From Enhydrobacter aerosaccus (GTDB lineage Bacteria; Pseudomonadota; Alphaproteobacteria; Reyranellales; Reyranellaceae), in the NCBI GenBank assembly GCA_903915535.1, contig CAIWTJ010000043.1, positions 1 through 64,000 on the forward strand: DNA of 64,000 bases, read 5' to 3'. A model generated the notes under the pieces. It was not told the origin of the DNA. It was given only the letters and a program-made list of their open reading frames with translations, and ran no database searches. Both the position numbers and the translations under genes were made by a program. Below, piece by piece: positions 49,927-59,437 of the stretch (within the stretch, counting starts at the first letter, position 1; each line of letters starts with the position of its first letter).

Positions 49927-51276
49927 CTATCCATGCCAGGCGGGGCGGGTCGTCGAGAAGGCGAGAATAGCGGAGAAAGACACGATGCCCATAGCCACGA
50001 AGGCGAACACGCCGGGAAGGCCCCAACTCAGCACATCGAGAGCCAGCAGGCCGCCGCAGGAGGCGACCAGGATGCGCGCGAGGTTGGCCGTGACGGGCCA
50101 CACCATCTCGCCAGTGCCCTGGCTCGCGAAGTAAAGCGCCATGGCCAGGCCGAAGAAGCCGTAGGCCGGTCCCACGATGTGGAGATAGGTGCCGCCGACG
50201 CTGAGGGCGTCGGGATTGGCCGTGAACAGGCCAAGCCACAGGTTGGGCCAGATCGCCACGACGATCCCGATGGCCGCGGCGATGCCGGCCGCCATCAGCG
50301 CGCCGCTCCAGGCCAGCCGCTGCGCGCGCGCGTACTGCTTTGCGCCAATGTTGGTGCCGACCAGGGCGGTCAGCGTGGCGCCGATGCCGAAGCTGATCGG
50401 CACCAGCATGTATTCGAGGCGGCTGCCGATGCCGTAGCCCGCGATTGCCGCGTTGCCGCCGCGACCGATGAGGGCCGTCACCAGCAGCACCGTGCCGTTG
50501 GTCAGGATCACGACGAGACAGGCAACGAGTCCGACCTTCAGGATGTCGCGGAACGAGCGCCAATGAAAACCACCGACGGGCCAGTTGAGCCGCAACGCTG
50601 CCTTGGGGCCAATCAGGCGCGACAGCATCCACAGGGCCGACAAGGTGAAACAGATGACTGCCGCCGCCGCCGGTCCCTGGATGCCGAGCTTCGGTGCGCC
50701 GAACCAGCCCAGGGTGAGCGCGCCCGTGAGGGGGATCTGCAGCGCACTTCCCGCGACCAGCGCGTAGCCGGGAGTCTTCATGTCGCCTGTCCCGCGCAGC
50801 ACGGAGGCCATCGAGTTCGACACCCAGTGCGCGAGGCAGCCGATGAACAGGACGTTCGCGTAGGCAACCGCGCCGTCGAGTGCGGCGCCGCTGCCGCCCA
50901 GGGCGCCGTAGATCGAACGGCCGAACCCCACGAGCACGATCGCGAAGAGCGCCGCCATGCCAACGGCGATGGCCAGGCCATGCGCCGCCGCCGCTTCGGC
51001 CGCGGCGCGATTGTTGGAGCCCATCGCGCGCGCGACGGAGGAAGATATGCCGCCGCCCATGGCGCCAGCCGACATCTGGCCCAGCGCCATCTGCGTCGGG
51101 AAGACGAGGGCAAGGGCTGCAAGATCGACTATGCCCAGTCGACCCACGAAGAATGCATCGGAGATGCTGACCAGGCTCTGCATCGCCACGTTCAGCACAT
51201 TGGGGGTCGCGAGCGTGAGGATGGTGGGAACGATCGGACCGCTCAGCATCATCTGCCGGCGTTCGGCGGGAGTCAT
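49927..51276 (-). CDS. MATE family efflux transporter
   Basis: Cation-coupled multidrug or metabolite exporter of 449 residues with 12 predicted helices in two homologous halves. MATE stretches include PTILTLATPNVLNVAMQSLVSISDAFFVGRLG at the N-terminus and GIGATLTALVGTNIGAKQYARA near residue 280. It starts 13 bases after trmFO on the same strand. The substrate is unknown. Confidence 0.93.
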   Translation of the reverse strand: MTPAERRQMMLSGPIVPTILTLATPNVLNVAMQSLVSISDAFFVGRLGIVDLAALALVFPTQMALGQMSAGAMGGGISSSVARAMGSNNRAAAEAAAAHGLAIAVGMAALFAIVLVGFGRSIYGALGGSGAALDGAVAYANVLFIGCLAHWVSNSMASVLRGTGDMKTPGYALVAGSALQIPLTGALTLGWFGAPKLGIQGPAAAAVICFTLSALWMLSRLIGPKAALRLNWPVGGFHWRSFRDILKVGLVACLVVILTNGTVLLVTALIGRGGNAAIAGYGIGSRLEYMLVPISFGIGATLTALVGTNIGAKQYARAQRLAWSGALMAAGIAAAIGIVVAIWPNLWLGLFTANPDALSVGGTYLHIVGPAYGFFGLAMALYFASQGTGEMVWPVTANLARILVASCGGLLALDVLSWGLPGVFAFVAMGIVSFSAILAFSTTRPAWHG

Positions 51277-51289
51277 GACGGAATGTCTA

Positions 51290-52666
51290 TCATGCGGCCG
51301 AAGGGGCCTGCGCGAGCTTATCTAATGAGGGGTTGAGCCAGCGATCGAAGTCGCGCAACGCCCGTATGGCCATCGCCTGCTTGCGCTCCTTGCCCTTGAA
51401 GTGTCCCTCGATCGGCGGGAACAGGCCGAAGTTCACGTTCATCGGCTGGAAGGTGGTGGCGTCGGCGCCGCCGGTGATGTGGCCCAGGATGGCGCCCATC
51501 GCCGTCGTGAGCGGCGGTGGTGGCTGCACGGTGCCGAGCCGCTCGGCCGCCGCGAAGCGTCCGGCCATCAGGCCCACGGCAGCACTCTCGACATAGCCTT
51601 CGCAGCCGGTGATCTGGCCCGCGAAGCGCAGGCGCGGCATCGCCTTCAGGCGCAATGTGGTGTCGAGCAGCCGCGGGCTGTTCAGGAAGGTGTTGCGATG
51701 CAGGCCGCCCAGCCGCGCGAACTCGGCATTCTGCAGGCCGGGGATGGTACGGAACACGCGCACCTGCTCGGCGTGCTTCAGCTTGGTCTGGAAGCCCACG
51801 ATGTTCCACAGCGTGCCGAGCGCATTGTCCTGACGCAGCTGCACGACCGCCCACGGCCGGCGGTCGGTGCGCGGATCGCGCAGGCCCACCGGCTTCATGG
51901 GACCGAAGCGCAGCGTCTGCGGGCCGGTCGAGGCAATCACCTCGATCGGCTGGCAGCCGTTGAAGTAGGGCGTGTTGTGCTCCCACTCCTTGAACTCGGT
52001 CTTCTCACCGGCGAGCAGCGCCGCTACGAACGCTTCGTACTCAGGCTTCTCCATCGGACAGTTGATGTAATCGGCGCCATCGCCGCCCGGGCCGACCTTG
52101 TCGTAGCGCGACTGCTTCCAGGCAATCGACATGTCGATGCTCTCGTGATGCACGATCGGCGCGATCGCATCGAAGAAGGCAAGCTCGGCCTCGCCGGTGA
52201 TCTTGCCGATGGCGTCCGCAAGGGCGGGCGAGGTGAGGGGGCCGGTGGCGAGGATGACGCTGTCCCAGTCTTCGGGTGGAAGCCCCGCCACTTCCTCGCG
52301 GCGCAGTTCGACGAGCGGATGGGCGAGCAGCGCTTCCTGCACCGCGGCCGAAAAGCCATGGCGATCGACCGCGAGCGCGCCGCCGGCCGGCAGCTTGTGC
52401 GTGTCGGCCGCGCGCATGATCAGCGAGCCGGCGCGGCGCATCTCCTCGTGGATCACGCCCACGGCATTATTGGCGGCATCGTCGGAGCGGAAGGAGTTGG
52501 AGCACACCAGCTCGGCCAGATTCTCGGTGAGATGAGCCTCGGTACCGCGCACCGGACGCATCTCATGCAACACCACGGGCACGCCGGCCGAGGCGAGCTG
52601 CCACGCGGCCTCGCTGCCCGCGAGCCCGCCGCCCACAATGTGAACTGGCTTGGTGCTTGACGTCAT
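51290..52666 (-). CDS. trmFO: Methylenetetrahydrofolate-tRNA-(uracil-5-)-methyltransferase TrmFO
   Basis: Folate/FAD-dependent enzyme of 458 residues that makes 5-methyluridine at position 54 of tRNA. FAD motif [17 protein letters not shown] lies at the N-terminus. [15 protein letters not shown] carries the conserved cysteine near residue 53. [22 protein letters not shown] lies near the end, and a [22 protein letters not shown] segment is typical of TrmFO. I prefer ATG 52666; an ATG at 52714 would add residues not seen in the family. It is divergent from the RidA gene. Confidence 0.96.
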   Translation of the reverse strand: MTSSTKPVHIVGGGLAGSEAAWQLASAGVPVVLHEMRPVRGTEAHLTENLAELVCSNSFRSDDAANNAVGVIHEEMRRAGSLIMRAADTHKLPAGGALAVDRHGFSAAVQEALLAHPLVELRREEVAGLPPEDWDSVILATGPLTSPALADAIGKITGEAELAFFDAIAPIVHHESIDMSIAWKQSRYDKVGPGGDGADYINCPMEKPEYEAFVAALLAGEKTEFKEWEHNTPYFNGCQPIEVIASTGPQTLRFGPMKPVGLRDPRTDRRPWAVVQLRQDNALGTLWNIVGFQTKLKHAEQVRVFRTIPGLQNAEFARLGGLHRNTFLNSPRLLDTTLRLKAMPRLRFAGQITGCEGYVESAAVGLMAGRFAAAERLGTVQPPPPLTTAMGAILGHITGGADATTFQPMNVNFGLFPPIEGHFKGKERKQAMAIRALRDFDRWLNPSLDKLAQAPSAA

Positions 52667-52713
52667 GTACCCCGACCTGAAACCGTGCGCCTCCTTACAT
52701 GGGGGAGCCTCCA

Positions 52714-53103
52714 ATGACCATCAAGTTTCTCAATCCCAAGACCGTCAACTTCTCCGGCAAATACAGCCTCGCCGCCGAAATACCGGCGGGCGCGCGCCTG
52801 CTGTCGGTTTCGGGCCAGGTCGGTACCGCGCCGGACGGCAAGCTGGCGCCGACCATCGAGGCGCAGTGCGAGCAGGTCTGGAAGAATATCGGCGAAGTAC
52901 TCAAGGAAGGCGGCATGACCTACAGGGACATCGTCAAGATGACGACGTTCCTGACCGACAGCCGCTTCATTCCTGCCTCGCGCGCCGCGCGTGACGCGGT
53001 CCTGCCTGCTGCGCCCTATCCTTCGTCCACGTTGCTGATCGTGCAGGGCCTGGCCGATCCCGCGATGCTGGTCGAGATCGAGGTGCTGGCCGCCAAAGCC
53101 TGA
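52714..53103 (+). CDS. RidA (YjgF/YER057c/UK114) family protein
   Basis: Small trimeric-type protein of 129 residues. It contains [28 protein letters not shown], and the active-site region [32 protein letters not shown] with the conserved Arg and Glu that bind the imine's carboxylate. RidA enzymes hydrolyse reactive enamines and imines; RutC relatives act in pyrimidine breakdown. The start ATG 52714 has GGGGGAG upstream. It precedes the NAD synthase gene by two bases. Confidence 0.92.
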   Translation: MTIKFLNPKTVNFSGKYSLAAEIPAGARLLSVSGQVGTAPDGKLAPTIEAQCEQVWKNIGEVLKEGGMTYRDIVKMTTFLTDSRFIPASRAARDAVLPAAPYPSSTLLIVQGLADPAMLVEIEVLAAKA

Positions 53104-53105
53104 GC

Positions 53106-54761
53106 ATGACGGACAGCCTCAAGGTCGCGCTCGCCCAGCTCAATCCCAAGGTCGGCGACGTCGCCGGCAACCTGGCGAAGGTGCGGGCGGCGCGCGCCGA
53201 GGCCGCGAAGCAGGGCGCCGACCTGATGGTCTGCTCCGAGCTGGTGCTGGCGGGCTACTTCCCGGAAGACCTCGTGCTGAAGCCCGCCTTCCAGCAGCGC
53301 TGCCGCGAGGCGGTCGAGGCGTTGCGCGCCGATACGATGGACGGCGGGCCGGCGCTATTCGTCACCGCGCCGTGGCGAGAAGAGGAGAAACTCTACAACG
53401 CGATCATCTGCCTGGATAAGGGCGAGATCGTAGGCAAGCGCTTCAAGGTCGACCTGCCCAACTACGGCGTGTTCGACGACAAGCGCGTGTTCACGCCGGG
53501 ACCGATGCCGGGGCCGCTGGTGTTCAACGGCGTGCGCATCGGCGTGCCGATCTGCGAGGACGTGTGGACGCCCGACGTCGTGGAATGCATCGCCGAGACA
53601 GGCGGCGAGATTCTGCTCGTGCCGAACGGCTCGCCGTACGAATTCGGCAAGACCGATGTGCGCGTCCAATTGGGTGTGCAGCGTGTGGTCGAAAGCGGCC
53701 TGCCGTTCGCCTATGTGAACCAGGTGGGCGGGCAGGACGAGGTCGTCTACGACGGCGGGTCGTTCGTGCTGGGCGCCGACCGCGCACTGAAAGCCCAGCT
53801 TGCGTCCTTCCGCGAGCAGATCGCGACCGTCGAGTTTCGCCGCGGGCAGAAAGGTTGGGAGTGCCAGCCGGGCCACATCGCGCCGGAGTTGAGCGATATC
53901 GAATCGATTTATCAGGCGATGATGCTGGGCCTGCGGGATTACGTGAACAAGACGGGTTTCCCGTCCGTGGTGATCGGACTGTCGGGCGGTGTCGACTCGG
54001 CGCTGACCGCCGCAGTCGCAGCGGATGCGCTCGGCCTCTCGCGGGTGAACACGATCATGATGCCGTCGCCCTACACCAGCGCGCATTCGCTGGAGGATGC
54101 CAAGGCCTGCGCGCAGGCGATCGGCATCGAGTACGAGATCGTCAGCATCGAGCCCGCGATGGAGGCGTTTCGAAAGATGCTGCTGCCGCTGTTCGGCAAC
54201 CGCAAGGAAGACGTGACCGAAGAGAACATCCAGAGCCGCGCCCGCGGTGTCACCCTGATGGCGGTGTCGAACAAGCTCGGCAGCATGGTGGTGACGACCG
54301 GCAACAAGTCGGAGATGGCGATGGGCTACGCCACGCTCTACGGCGACATGTGCGGCGGCTTCAACGTCCTGAAAGATGTCTACAAGACCACGGTGTTCGA
54401 GCTCTGCAAGTGGCGCAACGCCCACCTGCCGGACGGTGCATTGGGCAACAAGGGCATGGTGATCCCCGAGCGCATCATCACCAAGCCGCCGTCGGCGGAA
54501 CTGCGGCCCGACCAGAAGGACGAGGACTCGCTGCCACCGTATCCGGTGCTCGACGCGATCCTGCGCGGATTGATCGAGCGCGACCTTTCGGCCGAGGAGC
54601 TTGCGAAAGAGGGATTCGATGACGCAACCGTCAAGCGCATCTGGCGTTTGCTCGAAGGCGCCGAGTACAAACGTCGCCAGGCCCCGCCGGGCGTGAAGAT
54701 CACGTCGCGGCTCATCAGCAAGGAGCGGCGCTATCCCATCGTCAACGGCTTCCGGGGCTGA
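53106..54761 (+). CDS. nadE: Glutamine-hydrolysing NAD+ synthase
   Basis: Two-domain enzyme of 551 residues that amidates nicotinic acid adenine dinucleotide, the last step of NAD synthesis. The N-terminal nitrilase-type glutaminase carries the triad Glu45, Lys114 and Cys150 (CSELVLAGY, FKVDLPNYG, PICEDVW). The C-terminal synthetase has the PP-loop GLSGGVDSA (about 292-299) and the NADase-type ends VVTTGNKSEMAMGYATLYGDMCGG and RLISKERRYPIVNGFRG. The 3' end overlaps the start region of the NRAMP-like frame. Confidence 0.96.
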   Translation: MTDSLKVALAQLNPKVGDVAGNLAKVRAARAEAAKQGADLMVCSELVLAGYFPEDLVLKPAFQQRCREAVEALRADTMDGGPALFVTAPWREEEKLYNAIICLDKGEIVGKRFKVDLPNYGVFDDKRVFTPGPMPGPLVFNGVRIGVPICEDVWTPDVVECIAETGGEILLVPNGSPYEFGKTDVRVQLGVQRVVESGLPFAYVNQVGGQDEVVYDGGSFVLGADRALKAQLASFREQIATVEFRRGQKGWECQPGHIAPELSDIESIYQAMMLGLRDYVNKTGFPSVVIGLSGGVDSALTAAVAADALGLSRVNTIMMPSPYTSAHSLEDAKACAQAIGIEYEIVSIEPAMEAFRKMLLPLFGNRKEDVTEENIQSRARGVTLMAVSNKLGSMVVTTGNKSEMAMGYATLYGDMCGGFNVLKDVYKTTVFELCKWRNAHLPDGALGNKGMVIPERIITKPPSAELRPDQKDEDSLPPYPVLDAILRGLIERDLSAEELAKEGFDDATVKRIWRLLEGAEYKRRQAPPGVKITSRLISKERRYPIVNGFRG

Positions 54762-56031
54762 CAAGGCCGGCGCGCAAAAGGGGGGCGTCGCCTCACTGGC
54801 GAAACGTCTCGGTCCCGGCGTCATCACCGGCGCGGCCGACGACGATCCCAGCGGCATCGCCACCTATTCGCAGGCGGGTGCGCAAGCGGGTTTCGGCCTT
54901 CTGTGGACGGTGGTGCTCACGTGGCCCATGATGGTCGCTGTCCAGTCGATCAGCGCGCGCATCGGCCGGGTGACGGGCAAAGGCCTCGCCTCGAACATGC
55001 TTGCGGTCTTTCCGCGCCCCGTCGTTCAGGCCTTGGTCGGGCTGCTGTTCATAGCCAACACCATCAATATCGGCGCCGACGTGTCGGCGATGGGCGCGGC
55101 AGCCGGCATGTTGGCGGGTGGCGGGCGGCACATGTTCACCGTGGTCTTCGCGCTGCTCTCGCTGCTGGCGGTCGTTCTCATTCCCTACCACCGGTATGTC
55201 AGTGTCCTGAAGTGGCTGACCTTTTCCCTGTTCGCGTATGTCGGGATCGTCTTCACGGTCCACATCGATTGGGCGGCTGTCGCGCTCGGCGCCGTCCTGC
55301 CCAAGTTCGACAAGACCGGTGACATGCTCACGCTCATCGTCGCAATATTTGGCACGACGATCAGCCCCTATCTCTTCTTCTGGCAGAGCGCGCAGGAGGT
55401 CGAGGAGCAAGAAGCCGATCCCGACGCCGGTCCTTTACTCGCCAATCCGCAGCAGGCATCGCGCGAGTTGAACCGCATTGGCTGGGAGACCTGGCTCGGC
55501 ATGGGTGCTTCCAATCTCGTCGCCTTCTTCATCATGTTGACGACGGCTGTGACCCTGAACGCTCACGGCCATACCGACATCCAGTCGACCGAGCAGGCGG
55601 CAGAGGCGCTGAAGCCGATCGCGGGACAGGCGGCGTTCCTGCTGTTCAGCCTCGGGATCATCGGCACCGGCCTGCTGGCCGTGCCGGTCCTGGCAGGATC
55701 CTCTGCCTATGCGGCAGGCGAGGTGTTCGGCTGGACCACTGGCCTCGAGCGCAAGCCCGGAGAGGCCCGCGCCTTCTATGCGGTGATTTGTGCCGCCATC
55801 GTGCTGGGAATAGCCGTAGACCTCTCGCCGCTCGACCCGATCAAGGCACTCTTCTGGAGCGCCGTGTTGAATGGCGTGATCGTCGTGCCGATCATGATTG
55901 CCTTGATGATCGTCGGATCGAACAAAAAGCAGATGGGTGAGTACACGGCCACTTCGGGACAACGCATCTTCGGCTGGGGCGCTACAGCCATGATGACTGT
56001 CGCAGCGGTCGCGATGTTCGTCCTGATGTGA
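54733..56031 (+). CDS. NRAMP-like divalent metal transporter without an ordinary start codon
   Basis: Membrane protein of the NRAMP/MntH superfamily with about 11 helices. Coding must begin upstream of 54796, because KRLGPGVITGAADDDPSGIA is conserved helix-1 sequence. No ATG, GTG or TTG exists in this frame from the stop at 54694 to GTG 54910, and that GTG would remove helix 1. Candidates are ATC 54733 (seven bases after AAGGAG, inside nadE; 432 residues) and CTG 54796 (411 residues). I list the former. The metal motifs differ from MntH: DPSG replaces DPGN and TTISPYLFFW replaces the MPH region, as in NRAMP-related proteins of uncertain substrate. A start-region error in the sequence is also possible. 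Confidence 0.8.
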   Translation: MPSSTASGADKAGAQKGGVASLAKRLGPGVITGAADDDPSGIATYSQAGAQAGFGLLWTVVLTWPMMVAVQSISARIGRVTGKGLASNMLAVFPRPVVQALVGLLFIANTINIGADVSAMGAAAGMLAGGGRHMFTVVFALLSLLAVVLIPYHRYVSVLKWLTFSLFAYVGIVFTVHIDWAAVALGAVLPKFDKTGDMLTLIVAIFGTTISPYLFFWQSAQEVEEQEADPDAGPLLANPQQASRELNRIGWETWLGMGASNLVAFFIMLTTAVTLNAHGHTDIQSTEQAAEALKPIAGQAAFLLFSLGIIGTGLLAVPVLAGSSAYAAGEVFGWTTGLERKPGEARAFYAVICAAIVLGIAVDLSPLDPIKALFWSAVLNGVIVVPIMIALMIVGSNKKQMGEYTATSGQRIFGWGATAMMTVAAVAMFVLM

Positions 56032-56039
56032 TGGAGACG

Positions 56040-56057
56040 CCCTGCATAATTGCAGGG
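56040..56057. promoter_or_regulatory. Perfect 7-bp inverted repeat before the S9 peptidase gene
   Basis: CCCTGCA, TAAT, TGCAGGG lies 8 bases after the NRAMP-like stop and 13 bases before the next ATG. It may be a weak terminator or an operator, and it would also sit near the ribosome site of the S9 gene. Confidence 0.45.
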
Positions 56058-56070
56058 AGTCGATCCGTAA

Positions 56071-58065
56071 ATGTGGGGAACTCGCTTCGGGAGGCGTGGC
56101 TTCGTGCTCGCGGGCGGCCTCGCCGTCCTCGCGCGCGGCGCGCGGGCTGCCCCAAGCGACTTGATCCCGCGAGGGAAGATCTTCTCCGCCCCCGACTATG
56201 CGCGCGTCACGATGAGCCCCGATGGCCTGACGATCGCCTATCTGGCGCCGGTGGAAGGCGTGCTGAACGTCTGGGTCGCACCGGTCGCCGATCCCAAGGC
56301 CGGTAAGGCGCTCACCAAGGTGACCGATCGCGACATGCTGACCCAGCTCTGGTGGACGGGCGACAGCCGGCATGTCGTATTCTGCCGCGAGCAGGATGGC
56401 GACGAGAATTGGCAGACCCATTGCGTCGATATCGAGAGCGGCTCGACACGGCCGCTCTCCCCGGGACCGGGGGTGAAGTCGTACGTGCAGGAAGTCTCGG
56501 CCCGGTTCCCGAACGAACTGCTGATCGCCCACAACCAGCGCGACAAGCGCTTCTTCGACATCTATCGGGTCAACGCAGCGACGGGTGAGTCCAAGCAGGT
56601 CTTCCTGAACGAGGAGTTCGTCGAGCTGTTCACCGACACGCAGTTCCGCGTGCTCTACGGCCTGCGCTACCGCAGCGGCGGCACCTGGGATATCGTGAAG
56701 GCGACGGGCCCCGACGCCGGATCGCTGTTCCGCAACGTCTCCGTCGACGACCGGTACACCACGGCGCTGATCGGCGTCTCAGACGACGAGAAGCAGGCGT
56801 TCTGGCTCGACTCGCAGGGCCGCGAAAGCGCTGCCATCACCGCTCAGCCGCTGCCCACCGGCAAGCCGCGCGTGCTGGTCGAGAATCGCTCGGCCGATTT
56901 CAGCATGCCTATCCTCGATCCCGTGAAGCGTACGCCGATCGCGGCGTCGCTGATCTACACGCGCCGGCGCTGGTACACGATGGATCCGGCGATCGGGCCC
57001 GACCTCGATCGCCTGCAGGCGTCGATCGACGGCGACCTGTGTGACTTCAATCTGTCGAACGATCGCGCCAATTGGATCGTCTATGCCGAGCCCACAGCGA
57101 AGCCGGGTCGCTACTTCCACTACCGGCGCAGCGACCGCAAGACGACGCCGCTGTTCTCGACGCGGGCGGCGCTCGACGATGCCGCGCTGGTGAAGATGGA
57201 GCCGGTGGTCGTTCCCACGCGGGGCGCGTTGCGCCTCGTCTCCTATCTCTCGCGCGGCGTGGGTATCGAGCCCGGCCAGCCGGGCCCGATGGTGCTGCTT
57301 GTGCACGACGGTCCGTGGACCCGTGACTCGCCCGATTTCAACAGCGTGCATCAATGGCTCGCCAACCGCGGCTACAACGTGCTCAGCGTCAATTTCCGCG
57401 GCTCGACCGGCCTGGGCAAGAAGATCGCCAACGAGGGCGATGGCGAATGGGCCGACAAGATGCAGAACGACCTGCTCGACGCGATCGAGTGGGCGAACAA
57501 CGAGCGCATCTCGAACGAATTGCGCATCGCCATCTGCGGCGCGGGCTATGGCGGATATGCGGCGTTGATCGGTGCCTGCCTGACGCCGGATCGCTTTGCC
57601 TGCGCCATCGATCTCGGCGGCATGAGCAATCTGCTCGCGTTCGCGGAGTCGATCCCGGAGTACTGGAAGCCGTCGATGCCCGGCCTGAAGGTGCGGCTGG
57701 GCGCCGACGGTTCGAGCGAGGCCGGCCGCAAGTTCCTGGCCTCGCGCTCGCCGCTGTCCTATGTCGGTCGCATCAAGTGTCCGCTGCTGATCGCGCACGG
57801 CGTGAACGACGTACGGGTGCCGGTGGCGCAGTCCGACGAGTTCGTGGCGGCGTTGCAGCAGCGCAAGCGTCCTGTGACTTATGTCACCTACAAGGACGAA
57901 GGCCATACGTTCCGGCGGCCGCAGAATCGACTGTCGCTTGCCGCAGTCGCCGAGGCTTTCCTGGCGCAGAACCTCGGCGGCCGCGCCGAGCCGGTTGGCG
58001 ACGCGCTCGCGGGCTCCAGTATCGAGTTCCGCGCCGGGCGCGATCTGATCAAAGGGCTTCCGTGA
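56071..58065 (+). CDS. S9 (prolyl oligopeptidase-type) family protein with Ser-to-Gly at the nucleophile
   Basis: Exported protein of 664 residues. A Tat-like leader (GRRGFVLAGGLAVLARGARA) precedes a beta-propeller domain (about 40-370, with SPDGLTIAYLAP and WTGDSRHVVFCREQDGDEN). The C-terminal alpha/beta-hydrolase domain keeps NVLSVNFRGSTGLGKKIANEG, the acid Asp580 in HGVNDVRVP and His612 in DEGHTFRRP. The nucleophile elbow, normally GxSYGGY, reads CGAGYGGYAAL with Gly492 in place of serine. Peptidase activity by the standard mechanism is therefore not expected. A binding or regulatory role, or a recent inactivating mutation, are the alternatives. Codon context is otherwise normal, with no frameshift. 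Confidence 0.9.
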   Translation: MWGTRFGRRGFVLAGGLAVLARGARAAPSDLIPRGKIFSAPDYARVTMSPDGLTIAYLAPVEGVLNVWVAPVADPKAGKALTKVTDRDMLTQLWWTGDSRHVVFCREQDGDENWQTHCVDIESGSTRPLSPGPGVKSYVQEVSARFPNELLIAHNQRDKRFFDIYRVNAATGESKQVFLNEEFVELFTDTQFRVLYGLRYRSGGTWDIVKATGPDAGSLFRNVSVDDRYTTALIGVSDDEKQAFWLDSQGRESAAITAQPLPTGKPRVLVENRSADFSMPILDPVKRTPIAASLIYTRRRWYTMDPAIGPDLDRLQASIDGDLCDFNLSNDRANWIVYAEPTAKPGRYFHYRRSDRKTTPLFSTRAALDDAALVKMEPVVVPTRGALRLVSYLSRGVGIEPGQPGPMVLLVHDGPWTRDSPDFNSVHQWLANRGYNVLSVNFRGSTGLGKKIANEGDGEWADKMQNDLLDAIEWANNERISNELRIAICGAGYGGYAALIGACLTPDRFACAIDLGGMSNLLAFAESIPEYWKPSMPGLKVRLGADGSSEAGRKFLASRSPLSYVGRIKCPLLIAHGVNDVRVPVAQSDEFVAALQQRKRPVTYVTYKDEGHTFRRPQNRLSLAAVAEAFLAQNLGGRAEPVGDALAGSSIEFRAGRDLIKGLP

Positions 58066-58724
58066 AGCTCTACACCGGCCCGCTCAGCATGTTCGGCGCC
58101 AAAGCCGAGATCGCGCTGCACGAGAAGGGAATCGATTTCGAGCTGGTGATGGTGCCGTTCGAAATGCAGACGCTCTATCAGCCGAAGCATCCCGAAGTTG
58201 TGCGCATCAATCCCAAGCGGCAGGTGCCGGTGCTGGTGGATGGCGACCTCGAGATTTTCGATTCGACGCAAATCTTCGAATATCTCGAGACGATCAAGCC
58301 TGAGCCTGCGCTGTGGCCCGCCGGCGCCAAGGCCAAGGCGCGCGCACGACTGCTCGAACATATCTCCGACGAGATCTACTTCCCGCCGATCGTGCGGTTG
58401 ATGGGCCTCGGCCAGACGCCGGACGATCCCGCCGCCATCGAGGCGCGTCGCGCAGCCGGCGCCATCTACGACGATATGGAGCGTACACTGGAAGGCCGGG
58501 ACTGGCTGGGGGGCGATCTCTCCTACGCCGATATCGCCTTCTACATGGCGCAGCTCTTCGGCGAGCGCTGGGGCGTGCCGATGACCGATGCCCACCCGAG
58601 GCTGCAGGCCTGGCGCGCCCGGATGAGCGCGCGGCCGGCAGTGGCCAAGGTGGCAGGCGCCATGGCACGCTATCTCGTCTCGCAAGGCCGTCCGTTGCCG
58701 CCGTTCCTGCAAAAGGTGAGCTGA
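58062..58724 (+). CDS. Glutathione S-transferase family protein
   Basis: GST of 220 residues. The thioredoxin-like N-terminal domain starts KLYTGPLSMFGAKAEIALHEKGIDFELV, followed by NPKRQVPVLVDGDLEIFDSTQIFEYLE with the cis-Pro and glutathione gamma-glutamyl contacts. The helical C-terminal domain has LGGDLSYADIAFYMAQLF. The GTG start at 58062 overlaps the S9 stop by four bases. The stop shares a base with the next start. Confidence 0.92.
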   Translation: MKLYTGPLSMFGAKAEIALHEKGIDFELVMVPFEMQTLYQPKHPEVVRINPKRQVPVLVDGDLEIFDSTQIFEYLETIKPEPALWPAGAKAKARARLLEHISDEIYFPPIVRLMGLGQTPDDPAAIEARRAAGAIYDDMERTLEGRDWLGGDLSYADIAFYMAQLFGERWGVPMTDAHPRLQAWRARMSARPAVAKVAGAMARYLVSQGRPLPPFLQKVS

Positions 58725-59437
58725 TGCACAAGTACGTCGTTCCCGATCACATCCGCGCCCGCGTTATCCGCCTGCAAGGCAAGCCCTTTGCACTGGAGAC
58801 CATCGACGCGGCGCGTACGGCGCTGGTCGTGGTCGACATGCAGAACTATTACGTGGCCGAGGGCTTTCCCAGCCATTCGCCCGAGGCGCCGACGATTGCG
58901 CCCAACATCAACCGCATGGCGGCGGCGCTGCGGGCGGCGGGCGGAAGGGTCGTCTGGATCCAGACCGACAGCGCCCAGGCGTTGGCCAAGTGGGGCAAGC
59001 ATCACAGGTACAAGCTGACGCCCGAGAATGCCGCGCGCCGCATGAAGCTCCTGTCGGAGGGCGACGAAGGCTTCAAGCTCTACAAGACGCTGGAGCCAAG
59101 GCCCGAAGATCTCTACGTCCGCAAGATCAAGTTCAGCGCGATGATCGGCGACTCCTCCAATCTCGACGCCGTCTTGCGCGAGAACAAGCTCGATACGCTG
59201 CTCGTGGCCGGTACCAAGACCAATGTCTGCTGCGAGTCGACGGCGCGCGACGCCTCGATGATGGAGTATCGGGTCGCCCTGCTGTCGGATGCCTGCGCCA
59301 CCTCGACCGACGAGGAGCATGCCGCTGCCTTGAACGGCTTTCAGGTCTCGTTTGGCGACGTAATGACGGTCGATGAGGCGGTGGCGAAGCTCAGGACTTC
59401 GTCCGCGATCGCCCCGGGTATTTCCTCCGCCGCATAG
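58724..59437 (+). CDS. Isochorismatase-like cysteine hydrolase (RutB/biuret-type)
   Basis: Hydrolase of 237 residues. The catalytic triad is visible: Asp38 in LVVVDMQNYY, Lys134 in YVRKIKFSAM and Cys169 in GTKTNVCCESTARDASMMEY. Members include N-carbamoylsarcosine amidase, biuret amidohydrolase and the ureidoacrylate amidohydrolase RutB. TNVC.EST.RD...EY resembles RutB. AAAAGGTGAG lies upstream of ATG 58724 (TGATG overlap with GST). The last 97 bases overlap the convergent alpha/beta hydrolase gene. Confidence 0.9.
   Translation: MHKYVVPDHIRARVIRLQGKPFALETIDAARTALVVVDMQNYYVAEGFPSHSPEAPTIAPNINRMAAALRAAGGRVVWIQTDSAQALAKWGKHHRYKLTPENAARRMKLLSEGDEGFKLYKTLEPRPEDLYVRKIKFSAMIGDSSNLDAVLRENKLDTLLVAGTKTNVCCESTARDASMMEYRVALLSDACATSTDEEHAAALNGFQVSFGDVMTVDEAVAKLRTSSAIAPGISSAA

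Noticed and set aside
47470-51336. A 1288-codon open frame on the plus strand
   Set aside because: It is antisense to the DAO, deacetylase, dehydrogenase and MATE genes, with repetitive His/Arg/Gly composition and no recognisable domain.
53106-56031. Fusion or programmed frameshift between nadE and the NRAMP-like gene
   Set aside because: NadE ends at its normal C-terminus (NGFRG) with TGA, and no slippery sequence precedes it. Separate initiation is simpler.
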